Source of the DNA: Alicyclobacillus hesperidum
Lineage (GTDB): Bacteria > Bacillota > Bacilli > Alicyclobacillales > Alicyclobacillaceae
NCBI RefSeq assembly: GCF_900107035.1
Contig: NZ_FNOJ01000018.1
Span: 1-62,203, forward strand
DNA: 62,203 nt
Direction: 5' to 3'
The position numbers were made by a program, and so were the translations under genes. Below, piece by piece: positions 55,602 through 62,203 of the stretch. The notes under the pieces are model-generated. The model was not told the origin of the DNA. It searched no databases and saw only the letters and a list, made by a program, of their open reading frames with translations. Each line of letters starts with the position of its first letter. Position 1 is the stretch's first letter.

Positions 55602-56867
55602 GTGAGTGTGCTGTGGTTGGGACGTCTGCGGCTATGGTGGTTCTCCTGTGCCATCGTGATCGTAATCGTGTGTGTTTGGAAGGAATGGACGGGTTTAGCG
55701 CATATCCACTTCCTGGGCTATGATTATGCGTTTTTTTATACGGCATTCCTGCATGTCATCGAGGGGCACGTGACATGGGCCGCATTATACAGTGGTACTT
55801 CGGAGCGTGCATTTCTGCAAACTCACCACTATCCAATGGATATGCACAATCAATATGTCTATCCACCCCAATTTGCTTGGTTATTCTCCTGGCTCGCCTG
55901 GTTGCCTTTTGGAGTTTCGCTGGCCGTATGGCGGTTGTTAACGGTTCTATGTGGCGTATTCGGCGTATTTTGGACGGCGAAGCTGTTGTGGGGGAGATTG
56001 CGCCGTGGTTATCTGTTGGGTCTCATGGTTGCAGTAATGACTTTGACTCCATTTCAATTGGACCTCGCTGTGGGCAACGTGAATACGGTGCTGTTCGGCT
56101 GCTTGTCGCTCGCTTTCTATCTTTTATATCGACGTAAATTAGAGACCGCCGCTGCACTGCCTATAGCCCTGGCTATTTTGATGAAAGTTACCCCCATCGT
56201 CATTTTGCTCCCGCTTGCCATGCAGCGAAAATGGAGGACGATATGGTACACAGCTGTGTTCGGTGCTTTGATCATACTGACATCATGGTGCTGGTTGGGA
56301 CCTGGGAGCACGTTTGGATACGCTATCCACTTCCTACAATTTAGCCACGACAGTATGCAAAATGGGCCGGCACCATACAATCAGTCGCTACTCGGGGTGA
56401 TGGAACTTTTCCTAGTTCATCTGAAGGGTCTATACCACCAACCTATGCTCCAGTTCACCTTCAATATCTACGCCGTAGCGGTCTTGGCGGCAATTGTGTG
56501 GAGGATTCGTCAGGCCAAGCACACCGAGGCTCACGTAAGTGTAGGGCTCACGTCGATGTTACCCATCTCGGTATCGCCGTTGCTTGAACAACCGCATATG
56601 GTTTTCACATTACCTGCAATGTTAACCGGACTCTACATGGCAGAACGGATGAACGTCAGTATCAAGTCGCGGTACCTTGCTATCATCGCACTTGCATACG
56701 GTCTTCAGACCTTGCCGGTGACGTTCTTGTTCAATGATCTGACCCGGAGAGTACCGTCGCTTTTCTGGTTACACACACAAATGTTTGTGTCTCTCGTTTG
56801 CCTTATCGTCATGCTGCTTGTTTTACAACGTCCTAGCACCCTAAAACAATTAGACGTGTCATTATAA
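55602..56867 (+). CDS. GT87-like (DUF2029) membrane glycosyltransferase
   Basis: A 421-residue protein with about ten membrane segments. The first extracellular loop carries LGYDYAFFYTAFLHVIEGH and the aromatic YVYPPQFAWLFS, typical of the polyprenyl-phosphate-sugar-dependent GT-C fold (GT87/DUF2029), with an acidic residue after the first helix. The family includes mannosyltransferases using lipid-linked donors. Acceptor unknown. GTG start after GAGGG. Confidence 0.75.
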   Translation: MSVLWLGRLRLWWFSCAIVIVIVCVWKEWTGLAHIHFLGYDYAFFYTAFLHVIEGHVTWAALYSGTSERAFLQTHHYPMDMHNQYVYPPQFAWLFSWLAWLPFGVSLAVWRLLTVLCGVFGVFWTAKLLWGRLRRGYLLGLMVAVMTLTPFQLDLAVGNVNTVLFGCLSLAFYLLYRRKLETAAALPIALAILMKVTPIVILLPLAMQRKWRTIWYTAVFGALIILTSWCWLGPGSTFGYAIHFLQFSHDSMQNGPAPYNQSLLGVMELFLVHLKGLYHQPMLQFTFNIYAVAVLAAIVWRIRQAKHTEAHVSVGLTSMLPISVSPLLEQPHMVFTLPAMLTGLYMAERMNVSIKSRYLAIIALAYGLQTLPVTFLFNDLTRRVPSLFWLHTQMFVSLVCLIVMLLVLQRPSTLKQLDVSL

Positions 56868-57032
56868 GGGGGTGAGTTAACCAGCTTTTATTCAAGAGTG
56901 TTTGGTATTGAGTCAATACAGTGGACACTCCAAAACCGAGAATGGATATGGTCATTCTCTGAAGCAGCTGAAAGTACATAGAGCCGAGCGTTTACGTTGT
57001 GCCATTTAATTGATCTAAGGGGATAGCCTGAC

Positions 57033-57389
57033 ATGCGGTACATACTTTTCGTGATGGATGACATGACCATTCGGTCCGATGCCGAGCTTACGAATGGCAC
57101 GGCAACCTCGGACGAGAGAGCGGCGATCGACGCCTTCAATGACCGACTAATGGCCGATGGCCACTTGCTTTTCGCCGGCGGTCTCGGATCTCCGAATTCG
57201 GCCACTGTGATAGACAACCGCAGTGGAGATGCCGTTGTCATTGACGGGCCATCCTCAGAATCAAAGGAGTATGTCGCTGGAATATGGATCATTGATGCTC
57301 CTGATATGAGCGTTGCACTTAGGCTTGCCGCTGATGGATCGAGGGCTTGCAATCGGAAAATTGAAGTACGGCAGTTTCATTCAGCGTGA
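57033..57389 (+). CDS. YCII-related domain protein
   Basis: A 118-residue YciI-like protein: MRYILFVMDDM at the N-terminus, a middle helix ERAAIDAFNDRLMADGHLLFAGGL and the C-terminal IWIIDAPDMSVALRLAADG. The family adopts a ferredoxin-like dimer and is thought to act as small enzymes or accessory factors, often beside sigma factors; none is nearby. AAGGGGAT precedes the ATG. Confidence 0.8.
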   Translation: MRYILFVMDDMTIRSDAELTNGTATSDERAAIDAFNDRLMADGHLLFAGGLGSPNSATVIDNRSGDAVVIDGPSSESKEYVAGIWIIDAPDMSVALRLAADGSRACNRKIEVRQFHSA

Positions 57390-57441
57390 TCGGTATCTAG
57401 AGGATTTATTGGTGGAAATACGCGAGGTGATGGCGTTGCTG

Positions 57442-57660
57442 TCATTTTGATTGGCACTTCGGCGATTCAACATCGTTGTGGGGGAATGACTGTGCGCAGG
57501 TCTTCCTGACCGGACAAGAGCGATTTTGTGGGTATACGATTGAAACCACACAAAAAGTGCCGCCTTGCTCCTGGTTCAGAATGCACTGTCGCATACATTC
57601 ATGAGAGGGAGTATAAGAACGGCATAATTCCATGTGATTTTGGATAGAGATCCTAGGCAC
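57442..57660 (-). CDS. Hypothetical cysteine-rich protein (72 aa)
   Basis: Seven cysteines are spread along the chain (for example ELCRSYT, CMRQCILN, CPVRKTC). The GTG start overlaps the stop of the upstream 55-residue gene, suggesting translational coupling; an internal ATG at about 57633 is an alternative. No family recognised. Confidence 0.45.
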   Translation of the reverse strand: MPRISIQNHMELCRSYTPSHECMRQCILNQEQGGTFCVVSIVYPQNRSCPVRKTCAQSFPHNDVESPKCQSK

Positions 57661-57820
57661 GAAGCGAATCCTTGTTCCATTTTTCGGACAGGTGGATAAC
57701 CTCCTTATAATTCAGGCAGATGGAGGATTGAACCCAGTCTTGGCGTGTGGCCTCAGGGAGCTCGTTTGCCGCTGTTGTCCACGTGTAATCATGTAGAAAA
57801 CGAACGAAGTTCTCTTGCAT
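57653..57820 (-). CDS. Hypothetical protein (55 aa)
   Basis: Starts MQENFVRFLHDYTWTTAANE after an excellent CAGGAGGG ribosome-binding site and ends WNKDSLRA. Acidic, probably helical, with two Trp in the N-terminal half. It precedes and overlaps the cysteine-rich gene, forming a small operon. No family recognised. Confidence 0.55.
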   Translation of the reverse strand: MQENFVRFLHDYTWTTAANELPEATRQDWVQSSICLNYKEVIHLSEKWNKDSLRA

Positions 57821-58022
57821 ATGTGCCCTCCTGTTTCAGAGACATCCTGAAAGCGTTATCGAGATGGTCCGTCAAAGCTGTACGATTGTCAACCACTTAA
57901 CGTTGCATACAGCCTCAGAGGGCAGTTTTTATCTGCTTTCAACCATTTTAAAATGTAGACTAGCGATGGCTCGTACCATGGTTACCATCATCACCGCAGG
58001 TTTATCAACCGTCACGGTTGGA

Positions 58023-58053
58023 GTGGCTGCCCCGATAAGAGTGGGGCAGCCAC
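58023..58053. terminator. Hairpin downstream of the Gln-rich gene
   Basis: GTGGCTGCCCC and GGGGCAGCCAC form a perfect 11-bp stem with a 9-nt loop, immediately past the stop codon of the minus-strand gene. No T-run on that strand. Confidence 0.55.
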
Positions 58054-58061
58054 GTTGCCAA

Positions 58062-58406
58062 TCACTGATGAAACATGGAGAAATTCGGCGTATGTGTCTG
58101 GCCGTAAGCGGGCGTGGATAGCGGGCGCTGGTATGCGGATTGTACTTCCGCGCCCAACCTGTCACACATTTGCTGAATGTGTTGCAGTTGTTGCATGACC
58201 ATCTGGTGCCCTTGTAACGCCTGTTGGATCATTTGCGCGGCTTGGCGTTCTCGTTGCGCCAGCTGTTCGAGCGTTTGGGCGTTTTGTAGTTCTTGTTGCA
58301 TCATTTGTTGATACTGCATCGACGCTTGTTGGGTCTGCTGCATCAATTGCTGTACCGTTTGTCGACACTGGTTCAGATAGGTGTGCGTCGTGTTCAGGTT
58401 ATCCAT
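58062..58406 (-). CDS. Glutamine-rich coiled-coil protein (114 aa)
   Basis: About one residue in four is Gln. Residues 5-90 form a continuous amphipathic coiled coil (for example YLNQCRQTVQQLMQQTQQAS); the tail is Pro/Ser/Thr-rich, ending TPNFSMFHQ. GGAGG precedes the ATG at 58406. Gln-rich coiled coils occur in spore-coat and surface proteins of spore formers, but there is no specific match; function unknown. Confidence 0.65.
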   Translation of the reverse strand: MDNLNTTHTYLNQCRQTVQQLMQQTQQASMQYQQMMQQELQNAQTLEQLAQRERQAAQMIQQALQGHQMVMQQLQHIQQMCDRLGAEVQSAYQRPLSTPAYGQTHTPNFSMFHQ

Positions 58407-58554
58407 GCACAAGCCTCCGTTTTACACAAACTTGGTAAACTCAATTCGAAGGCTAGAATGCCCCGTCCAGGGCGGTGTATACCAATTTGCAAGTGCGATC
58501 GCGCTTTGTCCCATGCACACCTTTGTAGGCTGTGTAGGGTGGCTCTTGGATGTG

Positions 58555-59958
58555 TTACCGTCTGGTCTCATCGTGATCGCCTTTAGCACCGCGAAAGCGC
58601 ACAAGTGCGTATATCCATACAATCAACAGAAACACGACTCCAGAAAAGACGGATACGCGCGTGAGTGGCGATAGGACGATGAACACGAACGTGCCGACGA
58701 GCAAGCACATGCCGAGGTAGGACAGAATTGGTCGGCGTAATGTGGAATGTTCTGTGATCGATGCAGATGTCATGGTTACCCTGCGCCCGGTGACATGCAG
58801 CAATAGAATGATAAACCAGGTCCACAACGACGCGAATGCGGAGGCACTGGTGATCCATACATAGGCGTAATTTGAGTTTAGGTACGTGATCAGTATGCCA
58901 ATTCCGATGGCCAGTGACGTCAGCCAGACAGCTACGTGGGGCACGTCTTTTCGGTTCAGGCGCGCCAGTCCACTCGAGAGCTGTCCTTGTCGAGCCATGG
59001 CATACAGCATACGACTACCACCATAAAGGCCCGTATTGCAGGACGACAAACCGGAACATACGATGACTAAGTTGACCAGGCCTGCCGCAATCGGGATGCC
59101 GGCGCGTGCAAACATCAGGGCGTACGGACTGCCGTTATGGTCAATGAGGTAAGTCCATGGGAAGGCACAAAGCATGACGAACATGGACCCGATATACACC
59201 ACGAGTACTCGCCAGGTCACGCCGCGAAAGGCGCGTTGCAACGTGCGTTTCGGGTTGGCTGTTTCCGCGGCCTCGACGCCAAGCGTTTCGATACCGCTGT
59301 AGGCCTGCACGACGAGCGACAGGGCCATCACGGCTCCCAGCCATCCGTTTGGCAGAAAGCCGCCGTGTGCGTACAGGTTTGCGATACCTAGTGGACCGCC
59401 AGTATGCAACCAGGGGGTCGCCATCATGAGTAAACCAAACACGATAAAGACGGCGATGGCCAAGGCCTTCAGCACGGCGAACCAGTATTCGATCTCGCCA
59501 AACATGCGCACGATGAGCAGGTTGGATAGCGTAAATAACGCGAGCGCAATCAGACCTGGCAACCAGGCCGGGACATTTGGCGCCCAAAATTGAATTAACT
59601 TGCCGATGGCGGCTAACTCCGACATCACGGTCGCCACCCAGTAAAACCACCACATGCCTGCCGTCACAAACCCGAGCCTATCACCCCATCTGCGCTTCGC
59701 AAGCATTGCGAACGATCCCGCGGATGGATCGGCAACTGTCATTTCGCCTAAAGCGCGCATCACAATGGCCACCATCACGCCACACAGCACGAAGTCCAGG
59801 ATCACGGATGGGCCAGCGAGTCGTACGGAGACGGTCGCCCCATAAAAGAGTCCGACACCAATCACGCCGCCAAACGCGAGCATCTGCACGTGACGGGCCG
59901 AGAGTGCCCGCCGCAAGTGCCGTTCACTGCGCAATGCGTTTCCAATTTCGTTGTCCAT
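58555..59958 (-). CDS. Amino-acid permease (APC superfamily)
   Basis: A 467-residue transporter with twelve predicted membrane helices. The start RHLRRALSARHVQMLAFGGVIGVGLFYGA holds the GGxIGxG substrate-binding motif of helix 1; the helix 6 region SLVVQAYSGIETLGVEAAETANPKRT carries the conserved E-x-x-N/PxR signature of the GabP/AnsP/ProY group. Substrate is not determinable by reading. No operon partner. Confidence 0.9.
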   Translation of the reverse strand: MDNEIGNALRSERHLRRALSARHVQMLAFGGVIGVGLFYGATVSVRLAGPSVILDFVLCGVMVAIVMRALGEMTVADPSAGSFAMLAKRRWGDRLGFVTAGMWWFYWVATVMSELAAIGKLIQFWAPNVPAWLPGLIALALFTLSNLLIVRMFGEIEYWFAVLKALAIAVFIVFGLLMMATPWLHTGGPLGIANLYAHGGFLPNGWLGAVMALSLVVQAYSGIETLGVEAAETANPKRTLQRAFRGVTWRVLVVYIGSMFVMLCAFPWTYLIDHNGSPYALMFARAGIPIAAGLVNLVIVCSGLSSCNTGLYGGSRMLYAMARQGQLSSGLARLNRKDVPHVAVWLTSLAIGIGILITYLNSNYAYVWITSASAFASLWTWFIILLLHVTGRRVTMTSASITEHSTLRRPILSYLGMCLLVGTFVFIVLSPLTRVSVFSGVVFLLIVWIYALVRFRGAKGDHDETRR

Positions 59959-60029
59959 GCCATCACCACCAGGTAGGCTATTACGCTTACCCTATGGCCG
60001 AGGCAGGGACATTTGTGTAGGATTCCAGC

Positions 60030-60920
60030 CTATGGTGAACTTTTCCCACTCTGCAAAAAGTCCCGAAACAAGATGGTCGCCCTCGTTTCAAACGCGGAGC
60101 GCCGCGTGACAATCGAGAACCAGCGGGTGATGGGTTCGTGGAGTGCCGGTACGATGCGCAGCGTTCCCCATGCCAGCTCTTTGCGAACGACCCAGCGCGA
60201 CAACAGTGCAATGCCAAGTCCGGCCTCCACAGATTCTTTAATGATTTGCGTGCTATTGTACTCGGCGACAGACGTGGGAGCGATACCGAGGCGGATAAAG
60301 AGCTGATCGACAAATTCCCGCGTGCCTGAGCCAGGTTCGCGAATCATCCAGTTGGCTGCCGCGAGATCAGCCGGGGTGACGTCACCTTCAGGCGGCCACG
60401 GCGCGTTCTTCGCGCATACAACGACCAACTCGTCCTCGGCAAAAGGCGTCAGTTCCACGTCATCGTGCACCACATCGCGACCTTCCACCACGCCGATATC
60501 GAGATCGCGCACCGCTACGCGATGGGCGATGGTTTGTGTATTTGCGATCTCGACGATAGGTTGAATCATCGGGTACCGCTTGCGAAACGAGGCAATCACA
60601 TGCGGCAGCACATATTCGCCGTAAGTAAGGCTGGCGCCGATGCGCAGGGAGCCGGATGGCTCCTCTTTGGCTTCCTCTAGCATGCGTTCCATGCGACTGT
60701 ATAGCGCGAGGATTTCCTTTGCATGTCGATAGACAATCTCGCCGGCAGGATTTAAGCGAATCCTTCGCCGTTCGCGATCGAGCAGGCGGACATCGAGTCG
60801 CTGTTCGAGCGCTTGAATGTGTTGGCTGATGGCCGGTTGGCTAATGTGCAATTTCTTTGCGGCATGTGTGAAACTTTGTTCTTCCACGACGGTGACAAAC
60901 ACGCGAAGTTGCCAATCCAC
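60030..60920 (-). CDS. LysR-family transcriptional regulator
   Basis: A 296-residue LTTR. The N-terminal winged helix shows FVTVVEEQSFTHAAKKLHISQPAISQHIQALEQ and the typical linker RRRIRLNPAGEIVYRHAKEIL; the effector-binding domain follows. The GTG at 60920 has AAGGGGGGC upstream and gives the family start VDWQLRVFV; a longer frame exists. It is divergent from the TDT transporter, whose expression it probably controls. Effector unknown; sulfur-related regulators such as CysL and CbbR-like proteins are the nearest type. Confidence 0.9.
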   Translation of the reverse strand: MDWQLRVFVTVVEEQSFTHAAKKLHISQPAISQHIQALEQRLDVRLLDRERRRIRLNPAGEIVYRHAKEILALYSRMERMLEEAKEEPSGSLRIGASLTYGEYVLPHVIASFRKRYPMIQPIVEIANTQTIAHRVAVRDLDIGVVEGRDVVHDDVELTPFAEDELVVVCAKNAPWPPEGDVTPADLAAANWMIREPGSGTREFVDQLFIRLGIAPTSVAEYNSTQIIKESVEAGLGIALLSRWVVRKELAWGTLRIVPALHEPITRWFSIVTRRSAFETRATILFRDFLQSGKSSP

Positions 60921-61045
60921 GCAATGCCCCCCTTGTGACATAAAGATAATGAATTCCTTATCACCTATATTGACATTATCTATTTTACCTAATCGTTAAC
61001 AAGACATACCATAAAGACGATTAGCACAGAAGGGGGTAGACCTGT
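60921..61045. promoter_or_regulatory. Divergent control region between lysR and the TDT transporter
   Basis: Contains GATAA-TGAATTCC-TTATC near 60945-60962, an imperfect palindrome of LysR-box type; a perfect TTGACA (60970-60975) facing the transporter; and an 8-bp inverted repeat CTAATCGT/ACGATTAG (60989-60996, 61017-61024). A matching -10 is not clear. Regulation of the transporter by the LysR protein is inferred. Confidence 0.45.
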
Positions 61046-62167
61046 ATGCGCGTCGTTCGACAATTCGGGTTAAATTGGTTCACAACGGTAATGGGCATTG
61101 GCATTGTTGCTGCTCTGACATACACGTCACCCATAACCATCCCATTGCAACATGTGGTGGGCGTCACTCTGTTTGCGGCGTTGAATGTGGTGTTTATATC
61201 TGCATTTGTCATGTGGCTCTTGCGCTGGGTGCTCGCAACGGAAACTGCGGTGGACGACTTCCGTAAACCTGGGAGAGCGCTTTTTTATGGTGCATTCGCC
61301 ATGGGATTAAACGTGGTAGGGAACGATTACTTTTTGATTGGAACCCACCTCTTGCCACGCTTACTGGCAATTCACATCAGTATCGGCATCTGGCTGGCTG
61401 GCACATTGGCGTCGCTGTTCACGGTCATTGTTGTTCCATACCTTTTGTTTGCCGAACATCGCGTCGAACGCGAAGAGACGGTAGCCTCATGGCTCATTCC
61501 GTTGGTGCCACCGATTGTTGCGGCGGCTACTGGAACCAATCTCCTTCCATACGTGGGTGGAAGCGCAGTGCAGTTTGCCATGTTGGCTGTTATCGTTGCC
61601 ATGTTCGGCGTGACCTTCTTTCTATTTATTCTGATGAGCACCTTGGTCTATGCGCGTTTGGTATATCATCGCCGTCTGAGTGGCCAGGAGGCACCGAGCC
61701 TATGGGTGGAAATTGGGCCTATTGGCATGTCGATGGGGACGATGTGCGGCTTGCCTATTCAGGCAAATCATCTGTTTGGGGCGTATGCAAACGCCTTGCA
61801 TGCATTTGCCGAGGTGTTTGCGATGGCCATGTGGGGCATTGGCGTTTGGTGGATTCTCATATCGACAATGCATACGCTCTTGCACGTGACTCGTCGCGGA
61901 GATGGACTGCCGTTTCACCTTGGCTGGTGGAGCTACGTATTTCCGATTGGCAGTTTTACGAGTGGAACCTATGCCCTTGACCACCTTATGGGACATTCGT
62001 TTTTTGCGATAGCGGGGGTCGTCCAGCTTGCCATCTTGTGGGTGTGTTTTACAGTTGTCTTTGTGCGTACAACGATGGGAATCGTCAAAGGGGAACTCAT
62101 GACATGGCGAGCGGTGCACCAGTTGGAGGGCAGTGAGCATGTTTGCGCGCAGGCCAAGCGAGCGTAA
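61046..62167 (+). CDS. TDT-family transporter (tellurite resistance/C4-dicarboxylate/sulfite exporter type)
   Basis: A 373-residue membrane protein with ten predicted helices, matching the TDT fold: FGLNWFTTVMGIGIVAALTY, a helix 2-3 loop, and the family-typical GPIGMSMGTMCGLP (PIG...G). Members export sulfite, malate or move tellurite/nitrite-like anions. The LysR neighbour fits a sulfite or dicarboxylate role. AAGGGGGGT precedes the ATG. Its 3' end touches the tandem repeat at the window edge. Confidence 0.88.
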   Translation: MRVVRQFGLNWFTTVMGIGIVAALTYTSPITIPLQHVVGVTLFAALNVVFISAFVMWLLRWVLATETAVDDFRKPGRALFYGAFAMGLNVVGNDYFLIGTHLLPRLLAIHISIGIWLAGTLASLFTVIVVPYLLFAEHRVEREETVASWLIPLVPPIVAAATGTNLLPYVGGSAVQFAMLAVIVAMFGVTFFLFILMSTLVYARLVYHRRLSGQEAPSLWVEIGPIGMSMGTMCGLPIQANHLFGAYANALHAFAEVFAMAMWGIGVWWILISTMHTLLHVTRRGDGLPFHLGWWSYVFPIGSFTSGTYALDHLMGHSFFAIAGVVQLAILWVCFTVVFVRTTMGIVKGELMTWRAVHQLEGSEHVCAQAKRA

Positions 62168-62203
62168 CGGTAAGATGGGGTGTAAACGGTAAGATGGGGT
62201 GTA
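62166..62203. repeat. Two tandem copies of a 19-bp repeat
   Basis: AACGGTAAGATGGGGTGTA occurs twice head to tail (62166-62184, 62185-62203) and runs into the window end, so further copies may follow. The first copy includes the TDT stop codon. Confidence 0.85.

Overview
The window is the replication-origin region of a spore-forming Bacilli genome. Gene content and order (gyrA-gyrB-recF-yaaA-dnaN-dnaA-oriC-rpmH-rnpA-yidD-yidC-jag-mnmE-mnmG-rsmG-noc-soj-spo0J, then yyaC, yyaE, ychF, rpsF-ssb-rpsR, rplI, dnaB, walRKHIJ, htrA, rlmH) closely follow Bacillus subtilis around oriC. A YyaC sporulation protein, a separate Noc and a moderately high GC content by eye suggest a member of the Alicyclobacillaceae or a near relative; this taxonomic call is inference.

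Layout. 1-9.7 kb (minus strand): a GNAT acetyltransferase, a 36-residue membrane peptide, gyrase and the recF-yaaA-dnaN-dnaA block. 9.72-10.12 kb: oriC with DnaA boxes, plus a second small cluster between dnaA and dnaN. 10.2-16.8 kb: rpmH, RNase P protein, membrane insertion (yidD, yidC), khpB/jag and tRNA/rRNA modification. 16.9-19.6 kb: noc, soj and spo0J, with a parS site inside spo0J. 19.7-25.6 kb: DUF554, DUF4446, yyaC, a membrane protein, an MscS channel, DUF951 and a molybdopterin oxidoreductase. 25.9-31.1 kb: ychF, rpsF-ssb-rpsR, a MazG-like gene, rplI and dnaB. 31.1-38.4 kb: walR-walK-walH-walI-walJ-htrA and rlmH, with a second parS-like site inside walH.

38.35-55.34 kb is an integrated mobile element of about 17 kb. 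A large serine recombinase gene runs into the 3' end of rlmH, and the far end carries a second copy of the last rlmH codons (GEPYHK-stop). This is the logic of staphylococcal SCC elements, which also enter the rlmH 3' end and rebuild it. Inside are a replicon-like module (iteron-like repeats, zinc-ribbon protein, tyrosine recombinase, a 105-bp imperfect palindrome, an attenuated leader and a primase-HTH replication protein), a restriction-modification cluster (Vsr, HTH protein, AlwI/N.BstNBI-like endonuclease, C5-cytosine methyltransferase), and at the right end a ubiquitin-like conjugation operon: GIY-YIG-like ORF, beta-grasp Ubl, E2-like protein without any cysteine, JAB-E1 fusion and a DUF6527 protein. 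That operon is the most interesting system in the window and is probably a defence or stress module.

55.6-62.2 kb returns to ordinary chromosome: a GT87-like membrane glycosyltransferase, a YciI-like protein, small unknown genes, a Gln-rich coiled-coil protein, an amino-acid permease, a LysR regulator divergent from a TDT-family exporter, and a 19-bp tandem repeat at the window edge. No tRNA, rRNA, IS element or CRISPR array was found.
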